Source: Georgenia sp. EYE_87 (GTDB lineage Bacteria > Actinomycetota > Actinomycetes > Actinomycetales > Actinomycetaceae). From it: DNA of 64,000 bases. A program made the translations under genes and the position numbers. The stretch covers positions 372,001 to 436,000 of the forward strand of contig NZ_JAHXNL010000002.1 of the NCBI RefSeq assembly GCF_023148685.1. Reading direction: 5' to 3'. Below, piece by piece: positions 35,990 through 48,290 of the stretch (within the stretch, counting starts at the first letter, position 1; every line of letters starts with the position of its first letter). The notes beneath the pieces are model-generated. The model saw only the letters and a program-made list of their open reading frames with translations. It made no database searches and had not been told where the DNA came from.

Positions 35990-38488
35990 CTACTCGTTGT
36001 CACCGCCGGTGGTCAGGAAGGCGTTGGGGCCGCCCTGCTCGGTGCCCGTCTCGCCGACGTCCGGCCACACCCAGTCGGCCACGGCCGGGATGTCGGTGCC
36101 GTTGTCGTACGCGTACATCCGCGCCTCGAGGCGGGCGTCGATCATGCGCTGCTTCAGCGGACCGTACTTGGACCCCAGGCCCGGGACCCGGTCGATGACG
36201 TCCATGACCAGGTGGAAGCGGTCGAGGTCGTTGCGCATGACCATGTCGAACGGGGTGGTGGTCGTGCCCTCCTCCTTGAACCCGCGCACGTGGAGGTTGC
36301 TGTGCCCGTTGCGCCGGTAGGTGAGGCGGTGGATCAGCCACGGGTAGCCGTGGTAGGCGAAGATGATCGGCTTGTCCGCGGTGAAGATGTTGTCGAAGCC
36401 GCGGTCGGAGAGCCCGTGCGGGTGCTCCTTCTCGTCCTGCAGCCGCATGAGGTCCACGACGTTGACGAAGCGGACCTTGAGGTCCGGGACGTTCTGGCGG
36501 AGCAGGTCCGCGGCGGCCAGCGCCTCCAGGGTCGGCACGTCGCCGGCGCAGGCGAGGACGACGTCGGGGTCCTCGCCCTCGACCTCCGAGCCGGCCCAGT
36601 CCCAGATCCCCAGCCCGCGGGCGCAGTGCTTGATCGCGTCGTCCACGCTCAGGAAGTCGGGTGCGGGCTGCTTCCCGGCCACCACGACGTTGACGTACTG
36701 CTTGGATCGGAGCACGTGGTCGTACGTGGACAGCAGGGTGTTCGTGTCCGGTGGCAGGTAGACCCGGATGATGTCGGCCTTCTTGTTGACCACGTGGTCG
36801 ATGAACCCGGGGTCCTGGTGGGAGAAGCCGTTGTGGTCCTGGCGCCACACGTGCGAGGACAGCAGGTAGTTCAGCGAGGCGATGGGCTGGCGCCACGGGA
36901 TGTGGTTGGTGACCTTCAGCCACTTGGCGTGCTGGTTGAACATCGAGTCGACGATGTGGATGAACGCCTCGTAGGAGCTCATCAGGCCGTGCCGGCCGGT
37001 GAGCAGGTAGCCCTCCAGCCAGCCCTGGCACTGGTGCTCGCTGAGCACCTCCATGACCCGGCCGGCCCGGGCGAGGTGGTCGTCGGAGTCGGTCGGCAGG
37101 TAACCGGCGTTCCACTGCTTGTCCGTGACGTCGTAGACGTCCTGCAGGCGGTTGGAGGCGGTCTCGTCCGGCCCGAAGATCCGGAAGTTCTCCGGGTTGA
37201 GCCGGACCACCTCGCGCAGGTACTTGCCCAGGACGCGGGTGGCCTCGGTCATCGGCCCGCCCGGCGTCTCGACGTCGACGGCGAACTCGCGCCAGTCGGG
37301 CAGCTTCAGGTCGCGCAGCACGAGGCCGCCGTTGGTGTGCGGGTTCGCGCTCATGCGCAGGTGCCCGGTCGGGGCCAGCGAGGCGATCTCGGGCAGGAGG
37401 CGGCCGTTCTCGTCGAAGAGCTCGTCGGCGCGGTAGGACTTCAGCCACGTCTCGAGGTCCTGCAGGTGCTCGTCGGTGTCGCGGGCGCTGGCGAGCGGCA
37501 CCTGGTGGGCGCGCCACGAGTCGGTGCTGCGCTTGCCGTCGATCTCCGCCGGGCCGCTCCAGCCCTTCGGGGACTTGAAGACGATCATCGGCCACAGCGG
37601 CCGCTCCAGCTCGTCCTCGGGCGTCTCGGCGGCGCGGGCCTTGATCTCGGCGATCTCGTCGAGGACGACGTCGAGCAGCTCGGCGAACCGGCGGTGGAAG
37701 TCCGCCGGGTCGTCGCCCTCGAACCCGCCGGTGAAGAAGTGCGGCGTGTGGCCGTAGCCGCGCATCAGGTCGGCGAGCTCCTCCTCCGGGATGCGGGCGA
37801 GCACGGTGGGGTTGGCGATCTTGTAGCCGTTGAGGTGCAGGACGGGCAGGACCACGCCGTCCTTGGCCGGGTTGACGAACTTGTTCGAGTGCCAGGAGGT
37901 GGCCAGGGGGCCGGTCTCCGCCTCGCCGTCGCCGACGACGGCGAAGACCAGCAGGTCGGGGTTGTCGAACGCGGCGCCGTAGGCGTGCGAGAGCGCGTAG
38001 CCGAGCTCGCCGCCCTCGTGGATCGAGCCCGGCGTCTCCGGGGCGACGTGGGAGGGGATGCCGCCGGGGAAGGAGAACTGCTTGAACAGCCGGCGCAGAC
38101 CCTCCTCGTCCTGGGTGATGTGGGGGTAGGTCTCGGTGTAGGTGCCCTCGAGGTAGGTGTTCGCCACCAGCCCGGGGCCGCCGTGGCCGGGGCCAGTGAT
38201 GTACATGGCGGAGAGGTCGCGCTCGTTGATGGCGCGGTTCATGTGCGCGTAGAGGAAGTTCAGGCCCGGCGTCGTGCCCCAGTGGCCCAGCAGGCGCGGC
38301 TTGACGTCGTCACGGCTGAGCGGGCGCCGCAGCAGCGGGTTGTCCAGCAGGTAGATCTGTCCGACGGACAGGTAGTTCGCGGCCCGCCACCAGGCGTCCA
38401 CCTGCTCCAGCGTGGCGTCGTCGAGCTCGTGCGGGGCGGCGTCGGCGCGTGTGCGCCAGGCCGTCGGGGCTGGGGACGTGGTGGTCAT
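35990..38488 (-). CDS. xfp: Xylulose-5-phosphate/fructose-6-phosphate phosphoketolase
   Basis: ThDP enzyme of 832 aa that splits Xu5P (and usually F6P) with phosphate to acetyl-phosphate plus a sugar phosphate. ThDP/substrate motifs GPGHGGPG (near residue 95) and [19 protein letters not shown] (near 185) are intact, as is the [19 protein letters not shown] block near 490. The 141-base gap to pta leaves room for a separate promoter. A ribosome site GGAGAT lies before the ATG. Acetyl-phosphate can feed directly into Pta and AckA. Confidence 0.96.
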   Translation of the reverse strand: MTTTSPAPTAWRTRADAAPHELDDATLEQVDAWWRAANYLSVGQIYLLDNPLLRRPLSRDDVKPRLLGHWGTTPGLNFLYAHMNRAINERDLSAMYITGPGHGGPGLVANTYLEGTYTETYPHITQDEEGLRRLFKQFSFPGGIPSHVAPETPGSIHEGGELGYALSHAYGAAFDNPDLLVFAVVGDGEAETGPLATSWHSNKFVNPAKDGVVLPVLHLNGYKIANPTVLARIPEEELADLMRGYGHTPHFFTGGFEGDDPADFHRRFAELLDVVLDEIAEIKARAAETPEDELERPLWPMIVFKSPKGWSGPAEIDGKRSTDSWRAHQVPLASARDTDEHLQDLETWLKSYRADELFDENGRLLPEIASLAPTGHLRMSANPHTNGGLVLRDLKLPDWREFAVDVETPGGPMTEATRVLGKYLREVVRLNPENFRIFGPDETASNRLQDVYDVTDKQWNAGYLPTDSDDHLARAGRVMEVLSEHQCQGWLEGYLLTGRHGLMSSYEAFIHIVDSMFNQHAKWLKVTNHIPWRQPIASLNYLLSSHVWRQDHNGFSHQDPGFIDHVVNKKADIIRVYLPPDTNTLLSTYDHVLRSKQYVNVVVAGKQPAPDFLSVDDAIKHCARGLGIWDWAGSEVEGEDPDVVLACAGDVPTLEALAAADLLRQNVPDLKVRFVNVVDLMRLQDEKEHPHGLSDRGFDNIFTADKPIIFAYHGYPWLIHRLTYRRNGHSNLHVRGFKEEGTTTTPFDMVMRNDLDRFHLVMDVIDRVPGLGSKYGPLKQRMIDARLEARMYAYDNGTDIPAVADWVWPDVGETGTEQGGPNAFLTTGGDNE

Positions 38489-38658
38489 GCGAGATCTCCT
38501 CCGTTGATCGTCTCCGACCGGCGCATCCTGGGCTCCCGGACCTCAGCCCGAGGCGCCGGGACCGGCCGGGTCGAGGCCTGCATTCCGACGTCGTTCAGTC
38601 TCCTCCATTTGTCCCATTCGTGCGTGGGCGGGCGGTCCCGGCCCGGCGCAGGACGACC

Positions 38659-38682
38659 GCCCTGTGCCCAAGAGCACAGGGC
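38659..38682. other. Hairpin in the xfp/SURF1 divergent region
   Basis: GCCCTGTGC (38659-38667) and GCACAGGGC (38674-38682) form a nine-bp palindrome with a six-base spacer, 22 bases before the SURF1 -10. It may be an operator for either gene or block read-through between them. Confidence 0.4.
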
Positions 38683-38704
38683 CGTGAGCACGGGCCGCGG
38701 CACG

Positions 38705-38710
38705 TAACCT
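38705..38710 (+). promoter_or_regulatory. -10 hexamer for leaderless SURF1 gene
   Basis: TAACCT ends six bases before the GTG at 38717; no ribosome site. Confidence 0.55.
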
Positions 38711-38716
38711 GGGACC

Positions 38717-39781
38717 GTGGACCCACGCCGCACCCTCCGGTCCGACCCTGCCGGGGCCGAGACCGCGCCCGGCGGTCCCCGCGGCGCCCGTCCGGCCGAC
38801 GACCACCTGCCGGCCGACGACCACCTGCCGGCCGACGATCTCCCGGCCGACGACGTCGCTCGCGACGCCGTCGGGCCCGGCGAGCTCGGGTCGCTGGAGC
38901 TCGGGCCCGACGACCTCGCGCCCGCCGACGGCCAGCCGCCGGCGGACGGCACCCTCCGCGACTACCGCCGGGTCGCCCTCACCCCGCGGATGATCGGCCT
39001 GTTCGTCCTCCTGCTCGCCGCCGCCCTGGTCTGCGTGCGGCTGGGGGCGTGGCAGCTCGACCGGGCGAGCCTCCGGGGCGCCACCGAGGCCGAGGAGGCG
39101 CACGCGGCCGTGCTGGCCCGCGACACGGTCCCGATCGAGGACGTCCTCGCCCCGCAGACGTCCTTCCGGGCCGAGCACCTCGCCGTGCCCGTCGAGGTCA
39201 CCGGCCGCTACGACGCCGACCAGCAGGTCTACGTCACCGGCCGCGCCGTCGACGGGCGCGACGCCGTCCTCGTCGTCACCGCCCTGCGGGTCGGCGAGGG
39301 CGCCCACGCCGGCGCGATGATCCCGGTGCTGCGCGGCTGGGTCGACCCGGCCGACGTCACCACGGCCGGCGGCGCGGCCGCCCCGGCCGACGACGCCACC
39401 GCCGACCTCCTGGCCGTTCCCGCGGGGGAGGTGACCGTGACCGGCTACCTCAAGGACTCCGAGGTCGGCCGCGGCGGGAACCTGCCCGACGGCGTCGTCG
39501 AGACCATCAGCTCCGCCGAGCTCGCCAGCCTGTGGGGCGGGCCCACCTGGAGCGGCCACCTCGTGGAGTTCACGACGACGGCGGACGGCCGGTCCGACGT
39601 CTCACCCACGAGGCTGTCCCACGTGCCGCCGCCCGGGATGGCGCAGGACACGGGGCTGAACATCCAGAACCTCGCCTACGCGGTCGAGTGGGTCATCTTC
39701 GGCGGCTTCGCGATCGCCCTGTGGGTGCGGATGGTCCGCGACGAGGTGAGGCACCGCCGCGAGGACGCCGGCCTGCTCTGA
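38717..39781 (+). CDS. SURF1-family cytochrome oxidase assembly protein
   Basis: 354-aa protein with the SURF1 layout: a membrane helix (about residues 92-112, ending LGAWQLDRA), a large extracytoplasmic domain with VTGRYD, and a second membrane helix near the C-terminus (NLAYAVEWVIFGGFAIALWV). SURF1 proteins help assemble haem a3 into aa3 oxidase. The first 85 residues are a disordered acidic extension containing an 18-bp repeat (PADDHL, copies at 38795-38812 and 38813-38830). Confidence 0.9.
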   Translation: MDPRRTLRSDPAGAETAPGGPRGARPADDHLPADDHLPADDLPADDVARDAVGPGELGSLELGPDDLAPADGQPPADGTLRDYRRVALTPRMIGLFVLLLAAALVCVRLGAWQLDRASLRGATEAEEAHAAVLARDTVPIEDVLAPQTSFRAEHLAVPVEVTGRYDADQQVYVTGRAVDGRDAVLVVTALRVGEGAHAGAMIPVLRGWVDPADVTTAGGAAAPADDATADLLAVPAGEVTVTGYLKDSEVGRGGNLPDGVVETISSAELASLWGGPTWSGHLVEFTTTADGRSDVSPTRLSHVPPPGMAQDTGLNIQNLAYAVEWVIFGGFAIALWVRMVRDEVRHRREDAGLL

Positions 39782-39806
39782 CGCCCGGCCGGCTCCTCGG
39801 CCGCGG

Positions 39807-41540
39807 CTACTCCTGCTGCCAGGAGTGCCACAGCGCGGCGTACTCGCCGCCCGAGGCCACCAGCTCCTCGTGCGGACCGAGCTCGACGATGCGCCCGTCC
39901 TCGACCACGGCAACCCGGTCGGCGTCGTGCGCGGTGTGCAGGCGGTGCGCGATCGCCACCACGGTGCGGCCGGAGAGCACCGCGGACAGCGAGCGCTCGA
40001 GGTGACGGGCCGCGCGCGGGTCGAGCAGCGACGTGGCCTCGTCGAGCACCAGCGTGTGCGGGTCGAGCAGCACCAGGCGGGCGAGGGCCACCTGCTGGGC
40101 CTGGGCGGGGGTGAGCTCCAGCCCCCCGGAGCCCACCTCGGCCGCGAGACCGTCGTCCAGCCGGTCGACCCAGTCCAGCGCGTCGACGGCGGCCAGCGCC
40201 TCGCGCATGTCGGCGTCCGAGGCGTCGGCCCGCGCCAGGCGCAGGTTGTCCGCGAGCGTGCCGACGAACACGTGGTGCTCCTGCGTCACCAGCGCCACGT
40301 GCGAGCGCAGGTCCTCCTCGGGCAGGTCCACCAGCGGAACCTCGCCCACGGTGACCGTCCCGCCGGTGGGCGGGTGGATGCCGGCGAGCATGCGGCCGAG
40401 CGTGGACTTGCCGGCCCCGGAGGGCCCGACGACGGCGAGCCGCTCGCCGGGGACCAGGTCGAGGTCGACGTCGTGGAGGACGTCGGTGCCGGCGCGGTAG
40501 GCGTAGCGCACCTTGCGCGCCTCGACGTGCTCGTCCGTCGGCCGTGCGCCGGTGGGTGCCCGGTCCGGCTCGACGAGGCCGACGCCGAAGATGCGGGACA
40601 GGCTCGCCAGCGCCACCTGCAGCTCGTCGACCCAGAACAGCAGCTCGGAGACGTACGGGCGCACCTGCATGGAGTACAGGGCGATGGTGGTGACCGCGCC
40701 CAGGGACGCGGCGCCCTGCTGCACGAGCCAGGCGCCCCAGACCAGCGCGGCGGCCACGGGCAGCATGAAGGAGATGCCGAGCCAGAGGAACAGGCTCACC
40801 CGCATGCGCAGCGTGACGACCTCCGTCTGCCACGCCTCGGCGACGGCCCGGTCGGTCCGGGCCCGGCGGCGCGCACCCAGACCCAGGGCGTCCACCGTGG
40901 CGGCGTGCTCGACCGACTCGGTGAGCACGCCGTTGAGCCGCGCGTACGCCTCGGAGTTGCGCAGGTAGGCGGGGGTGGCGGTCCGGAGGTACCGACTCAC
41001 CGCGAGGACGATGATCGGCACGCCCACCAGCAGCGACAGCGCCACCACGGGGGAGGCCAGGAAGGCCGCGACGACGGTGAGGAGGATGGTCGCGCTCGTC
41101 ACGAGCACCCGCGGGACGCCGAACCGCACCATCCACTGGACGCGGTCGACGTCGTTGGTGGTCCGGCCCAGCAGGTCGCCCGTGCCGGCGCGCTCGACGG
41201 TCGAGAGCGGCAGGTGCGTGACCGTGGCGAGGAACTCCTCGCGCAGCCGGGCGAAGACCTCCTCGCCCAGGATCATCGCGTCGCGGTGGGCGAAGCGGGT
41301 CAGCAGCGTCTGGGCGAGCACCACGGCGACGAGCGTGAGGCCCGTGCGGTCCACGAACGACGCCGTCGTCCCGGCCGCGACGGCGTCGACGAGGTCCCCG
41401 AGGAGCCACGGCAGCGCGAGGGCGGCGAGGGCGGCGAGGGCCTGGACGGCCACCACCCGGGAGAGCCGGCCGCGGTAGCGGAGCAGCAGGGCGCCCGCCT
41501 GCCGGCGGACCGTCCGGGCGTCCGCGACGGGGAGCAGCAT
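39807..41540 (-). CDS. ABC exporter half-transporter, degenerate-signature subunit
   Basis: 577-aa half exporter: a six-helix membrane domain (about 15-310) then a nucleotide-binding domain. Walker A GPSGAGKST (about 368-376), Walker B LVLDEATSLLD (near 497) and the H-loop AIAHRL (near 530) are intact. The signature motif, normally LSGGQ, is LTPAQ (near 475). Its GTG/ATG start overlaps the stop of its partner at 41540, so the two form a heterodimer. Substrate unknown; such pairs often export drugs or lipids. Confidence 0.92.
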   Translation of the reverse strand: MLLPVADARTVRRQAGALLLRYRGRLSRVVAVQALAALAALALPWLLGDLVDAVAAGTTASFVDRTGLTLVAVVLAQTLLTRFAHRDAMILGEEVFARLREEFLATVTHLPLSTVERAGTGDLLGRTTNDVDRVQWMVRFGVPRVLVTSATILLTVVAAFLASPVVALSLLVGVPIIVLAVSRYLRTATPAYLRNSEAYARLNGVLTESVEHAATVDALGLGARRRARTDRAVAEAWQTEVVTLRMRVSLFLWLGISFMLPVAAALVWGAWLVQQGAASLGAVTTIALYSMQVRPYVSELLFWVDELQVALASLSRIFGVGLVEPDRAPTGARPTDEHVEARKVRYAYRAGTDVLHDVDLDLVPGERLAVVGPSGAGKSTLGRMLAGIHPPTGGTVTVGEVPLVDLPEEDLRSHVALVTQEHHVFVGTLADNLRLARADASDADMREALAAVDALDWVDRLDDGLAAEVGSGGLELTPAQAQQVALARLVLLDPHTLVLDEATSLLDPRAARHLERSLSAVLSGRTVVAIAHRLHTAHDADRVAVVEDGRIVELGPHEELVASGGEYAALWHSWQQE

Positions 41541-43408
41541 CAGGCGTCCTTTCCGTGGGCCGGGGCGGCCGCGGCGGGCTCGTCGGCGGCCGTGGCCTCG
41601 CGGGTGACGACGAGGCGGTAGGCGGCGGCGTCGGGGTCGCCGGCGACGGCCCGGGCGAGGAGGTCCCGGTGGGTCCCGCGGGCGCGCTCGCGGCCGCCGT
41701 CGAGCAGGACGACCTCGTCGGCGTGCTCGAGGACCAGCGGGGAGGCCGAGACGACGACGGTGGTCCGGCCGGCCCGGTGGTCCACGAGGCGGGTGGCGAT
41801 CCGCGCCTCGGTGTGGGCGTCGACGGCGCTGGTCGGCTCGACGAGGACGAGGGTCTCGGCCTCGGTCAGCAGGGCACGCGCCAGCGCCACGCGCTGGCGC
41901 TGGCCCCCGGACAGCGAGCGGCCCTTCTCGGTGATCTCGCCGTCGAGGCCGTCCGGCATCGACGACAGCACGTCGTGCGCGTCGGCGACCTCGAGGGCCC
42001 GGTACAGGGCCGCCTCGTCGCCGCGGTCGCGCACGTCGAGCTCGTCGCGCAGGCGCCCGGTGAAGAGCTGCGGCGTCGCCCCGGCGACGACCACACGCTC
42101 GCGGACCTCGGCGAGCGGCAGGTCGGTCAGCGCGGTCCCGTCCAGGGTCACGGCGCCGTCGGCGTCGTCGAACCGGCCCAGGCGGGTGGCCAGGGCGGCG
42201 GAGTCCTCGGGCCGGGAGGAGACGATCGCCGTCGTGCGGCCGGGCCGGATGCGCACGCCGGTGGTGAGGTCGACCAGGTCGGCCGCGGCCCGGTCCTCCG
42301 ACCCGCGCGCGTCGGACCCGCGCGCGGCCGCGCCGGCGGCGTGGTCGGTCCCGACCTCGGCCCCGTCGGTCGTGCCGACCCCGTCGGCCGCCTCGGACTC
42401 GGCGACCGTGCCGGCCGCGGGCCGGACCTTCAGGACGGCGATGACCTTGCGGGCCCCCACGCGCGCCCGGGTGAACATCTGCACGAACTGCGTCGCGGCG
42501 CGCAGCGGCTCGGAGAGGAAGGCCGTGTAGCCGTAGAACGCGACCAGCTGCCCGGCGGTGATCTCGCCGCGCAGCGCCAGGTGCGCGCCGAACCAGACGA
42601 CGCCGGCGACGAACAGGCCCGGCAGAAGCACCTGGAGGGCCTGCAGGACCGCCGAGGTGCTCGCGACGCCGACCCCGGCGGCGCGCACCCGCTGGGACTG
42701 CTCGGCGTAGCGGGCCGCGAAGACGTCCTCCCCGCCGATGCCGCGCAGCACCCGGAGGCCGGAGACGGTGTCCGACCCGAGGGTCGTGAGCCGGCCCGAG
42801 GCCTCGCGGTGCACGGCCTGGCGGGCGTGCAGGGGCCGGACCAGGAGGGCGAGGACCGTCGTCGTCACCGGCAGGCCGACGAGGATCGCGAGCCCGAGCG
42901 GCACGGACTGCTGGAGCACCACCGCCGCGACCACCACGTAGGCGACGACTGAGCCGACGAAGCGGGGGAAGACCTCCATCATGTTGCCGATGTGGAACGC
43001 GTCGGACGCGACGGTCGAGACGACCTCACCCGTGGGCAGCTCGTCGGAGATCGCGTCGCCGGTGCGAGTGACGTGGTGCCCGACGAGGCGGGAGGTGCGG
43101 AAGGCCCCGTGCAGCCAGCCGCCGATCTCGCCGATGTGACCGAGGGCGGAGGCTCCGGCGCCGACGAGCCCGACCAGGACGAGCAGCCCGCACGTGCGGA
43201 GCAGCGCTTGGGAGAGGCCGTCGGCGAGGCCCTCGTCGAGCGCCGTCCCGAGGAGGTAGGGGACGGCCGCGAGGGCCACCGACTCGACGACGGCGAGCGC
43301 GACGGCGAGCAGGAGCACGCCCGCCTCGCGCCGGGCCAGCCACCCCAGGAAGGTCACCGGGCGGGTGAGCGGGGGATGACCGGGATGGCCGGAGGGGACG
43401 TCGAGCAC
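41540..43408 (-). CDS. ABC exporter half-transporter, degenerate-Walker subunit
   Basis: 622-aa half exporter. The membrane domain spans about 20-320, then an Ala/Gly/Asp-rich linker (about 335-375) and the nucleotide-binding domain. The signature [15 protein letters not shown] (near 499) is intact. Walker A is lost: the P-loop position reads [10 protein letters not shown] with no GK[ST] (near 395). Walker B is [11 protein letters not shown], with Val for the Asp, and the H-loop His is Ser (VVSASP). It should not bind or hydrolyse ATP normally but can complete the partner's site. Confidence 0.92.
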   Translation of the reverse strand: MLDVPSGHPGHPPLTRPVTFLGWLARREAGVLLLAVALAVVESVALAAVPYLLGTALDEGLADGLSQALLRTCGLLVLVGLVGAGASALGHIGEIGGWLHGAFRTSRLVGHHVTRTGDAISDELPTGEVVSTVASDAFHIGNMMEVFPRFVGSVVAYVVVAAVVLQQSVPLGLAILVGLPVTTTVLALLVRPLHARQAVHREASGRLTTLGSDTVSGLRVLRGIGGEDVFAARYAEQSQRVRAAGVGVASTSAVLQALQVLLPGLFVAGVVWFGAHLALRGEITAGQLVAFYGYTAFLSEPLRAATQFVQMFTRARVGARKVIAVLKVRPAAGTVAESEAADGVGTTDGAEVGTDHAAGAAARGSDARGSEDRAAADLVDLTTGVRIRPGRTTAIVSSRPEDSAALATRLGRFDDADGAVTLDGTALTDLPLAEVRERVVVAGATPQLFTGRLRDELDVRDRGDEAALYRALEVADAHDVLSSMPDGLDGEITEKGRSLSGGQRQRVALARALLTEAETLVLVEPTSAVDAHTEARIATRLVDHRAGRTTVVVSASPLVLEHADEVVLLDGGRERARGTHRDLLARAVAGDPDAAAYRLVVTREATAADEPAAAAPAHGKDA

Positions 43409-43606
43409 GAAGGTGCAGGCTACGCGGCCACAGGGCGGGCGGCGACCGAATTACCGCGGCGGCACGCGCACCGCCGGAGCGCCGGGTGGACGGCGTGAGG
43501 ACCGCACGTCGTGCTGGGGACCGACATCCGGACCGGGGTCCTCGGCGCAGAAGGAGGTCCTCGCGCGCACCTGAGAGACTGGGGGTGCAGCCACCGAGAG
43601 GAATCC

Positions 43607-44014
43607 ATGAGCACCGAGCAGCCGACCCCGGCCCCCGCCCCCGCAGCCCCCGCCGTCGCCGAGCGGGAGCGGAAGGCGCGCAGCGCGTTCCGCAGCTACA
43701 AGGTGATGGCGTTCGTCACCGGCGGGATGCTGCTCCTGCTGTGCCTGGAGATGATCCTCAAGTACGGGTTCAACGGCGGTCAGCCGGTGCTCGGCACGTG
43801 GATCGCGATCGTGCACGGATGGATCTACGTCATCTACGCGGTCACGGTCTTCAACCTGTGGTCCACCATGCGGTGGGGCTTCGGCCGGGTGGTCGTGCTC
43901 ATCGCCGGCGGCGTGGTCCCGGTGCTCTCCTTCGTGATGGAGCGGCGGGCGCAGCGCTGGTTCGACGCGGACCTGCCGGCGGTCCTCCGGCGGGTGGCCG
44001 CCCGCACGCGCTGA
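43607..44014 (+). CDS. DUF3817 membrane protein
   Basis: 135-aa protein with a short Pro/Ala-rich cytoplasmic N-terminus, then [19 protein letters not shown], a second helix with [16 protein letters not shown], and a third helix ending in SFVMERR. The order FRxxxxxEG/ME...HGxxY...W is characteristic of DUF3817 (often found beside guaA in actinobacteria); function unknown. The ATG at 43607 follows GAGAGGA, so upstream frame sequence is excluded. It precedes guaA by 26 bases. Confidence 0.88.
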   Translation: MSTEQPTPAPAPAAPAVAERERKARSAFRSYKVMAFVTGGMLLLLCLEMILKYGFNGGQPVLGTWIAIVHGWIYVIYAVTVFNLWSTMRWGFGRVVVLIAGGVVPVLSFVMERRAQRWFDADLPAVLRRVAARTR

Positions 44015-44027
44015 CCCGAGCGCCGTC

Positions 44028-44033
44028 TATCCT
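44028..44033 (+). promoter_or_regulatory. -10 hexamer for leaderless guaA
   Basis: TATCCT ends seven bases before the guaA GTG at 44041; no ribosome site. It lies in the short gap after the DUF3817 gene. Confidence 0.55.
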
Positions 44034-44040
44034 GGCGGGC

Positions 44041-46898
<2,858 letters not shown>

Positions 46899-47068
46899 GA
46901 CGGAGGTCACCACCGCAGGTAGGGACACGCGGGGCGTCTAGGACCTTCGGCACGCCGAGGGGCGATATGTCCCCAATAGTGTTCTTCATGTCAGAACGGA
47001 TCGGGCAAAACGCCTGAACCGGAAAGCTCGCCGGTGCACCCGGCACCTAGTCCTGAAGGGCATCTGCC

Positions 47069-47578
47069 ATGAAGAACAGCACCGCCAAGCTCGCGGGCAT
47101 CGTCTCCATCGTCGCCGGCCTCATCTTCATCATCGCCGGAGCCGTCACGTGGGGTCTGATCACCTCCAACCTCGCGGAGCAGAACATCACCGTGGCCGAG
47201 GACTCCTCGATGCTGCCCGGTGACGACGTCAACGGCCCGTTCTCCGCCTTCGCCGAGGCGCAGATCATCAACGAGCACGCGCTCTCCGCGACCGACGGCA
47301 AGACCTACGCCGAGCTCGGCGCCGAGGTCCGCGCCGCCGAGGAGGCCGGCGACACCGCCCTCGCGGAGGAGCTCCAGGGCCAGCGCACCACCGTCATGAA
47401 CGCCTCGTTCCTGCGGGCCTCGCTGTTCACCTCGGTCGTCTCCTACGGCGTCGCCGCCCTGGTCGTCGGTCTCGGCGTCCTGCTCCTGATCTTCGGTGCC
47501 GCCTTCAGCTCCCTCGCCAAGACCGCCCCGGCCGTCGCCGCCGCCCCCGCTCGCAGCGAGGTGCCCGCCCGGGTCTGA
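47069..47578 (+). CDS. Small membrane protein of unknown function
   Basis: 169 aa: an N-terminal membrane helix (about 9-31; GIVSIVAGLIFIIAGAVTWG), an acidic extracytoplasmic loop of about 85 residues with FAEAQIINEHAL, and a second helix (about 112-142), then an Ala/Pro tail. Homologues are widespread in actinobacteria and often mislabelled as LigA-like dioxygenase; nothing catalytic is visible. The upstream 170 bases have no gene. A clean terminator follows directly. Confidence 0.8.
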   Translation: MKNSTAKLAGIVSIVAGLIFIIAGAVTWGLITSNLAEQNITVAEDSSMLPGDDVNGPFSAFAEAQIINEHALSATDGKTYAELGAEVRAAEEAGDTALAEELQGQRTTVMNASFLRASLFTSVVSYGVAALVVGLGVLLLIFGAAFSSLAKTAPAVAAAPARSEVPARV

Positions 47579-47596
47579 CCCTCAACCCGACGCACG

Positions 47597-47628
47597 GGAG
47601 CCCCGCCACCTTCTGGTGGCGGGGCTCC
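47597..47628 (+). terminator. Terminator hairpin
   Basis: Perfect 14-bp arms (47597-47610 and 47615-47628), TTCT loop, then TTC. It lies between the membrane-protein gene and the converging PspC operon. Confidence 0.88.
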
Positions 47629-47645
47629 TTCGCGTCCGGGAGCGG

Positions 47646-48290
47646 TCAGGTGACGGGCCCGTCGTCGCGGTCACGCCTGCCGCGCTGGAGCAGCGGCACG
47701 AGGAGCAGCGCCACGGCCGCGACCACCAGCACGACGATCACCGAGAGCTGCAGGTCGAGCTGGTAGCCCAGCCCGGTGACCAGCGCACCGAACCCGGCCA
47801 GGGCCAGGACGAGGCCGAGGATCAGCGTGCCGGTCCGCACCCCGCGCGGTGCGGCCACGGGAGGGGCAGCGGTGGCCGCGGACCACACCGGCGGCTCGGG
47901 CGACGGGGACCAGGGCCGGGGCTCGGGAGTTGCGGACCATGCCGGCGGCTCGGTCTGCGGTCCGGGAGTCGCGGACCACGCCGGCGGCTCGGTCTGCGGC
48001 CCGGACCATGCCTGCCCGGGGGAGGCGGTCGGCGCCAGGCCGTCCGGCGTCGTGGAGCGCCACGTGCCCGTCTCCCCGGGCGGTGCGGCCGGGGACCCGC
48101 CGACCGGTGCGGCGGCTGCCGGCGCGTCGGGCGACGCGATGCCGGCCGCCGGAAGCGTGTGGGTTCCGGCACGGGCCGGCAGGACGTCGGTGTCGCCGTG
48201 GGTGGGCAGGACGTCGGTGCCCCCGCCGGCGGGCACGTTCTCGGGACGCGTCCCGCCGTCGTCGGGCAGGTCGTCGCGCTTGTCGTTCAT
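47646..48290 (-). CDS. Pro-rich protein with two C-terminal membrane helices
   Basis: 214 aa. The first 145 residues are disordered and Pro/Ala/Thr-rich, with a duplicated GPQTEPPAWSATP unit (in about 47925-48005). Two helices follow (about 152-172 and 178-200) and a basic tail. Its start overlaps the stop of the upstream PspC-domain gene by four bases (48287-48290), so it is the second gene of that operon and probably acts with it in envelope sensing. No known family. Confidence 0.75.
   Translation of the reverse strand: MNDKRDDLPDDGGTRPENVPAGGGTDVLPTHGDTDVLPARAGTHTLPAAGIASPDAPAAAAPVGGSPAAPPGETGTWRSTTPDGLAPTASPGQAWSGPQTEPPAWSATPGPQTEPPAWSATPEPRPWSPSPEPPVWSAATAAPPVAAPRGVRTGTLILGLVLALAGFGALVTGLGYQLDLQLSVIVVLVVAAVALLLVPLLQRGRRDRDDGPVT

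Noticed and set aside
34373-38707. A 1,444-codon open frame antisense to pta and xfp
   Set aside because: It is the mirror of high-GC third-position bias; it has no recognisable domain, and both strands under it are explained by conserved enzymes.
47069-47578. Aromatic ring-opening dioxygenase LigA
   Set aside because: That label is an old annotation artefact; the protein is a two-helix membrane protein without catalytic residues.
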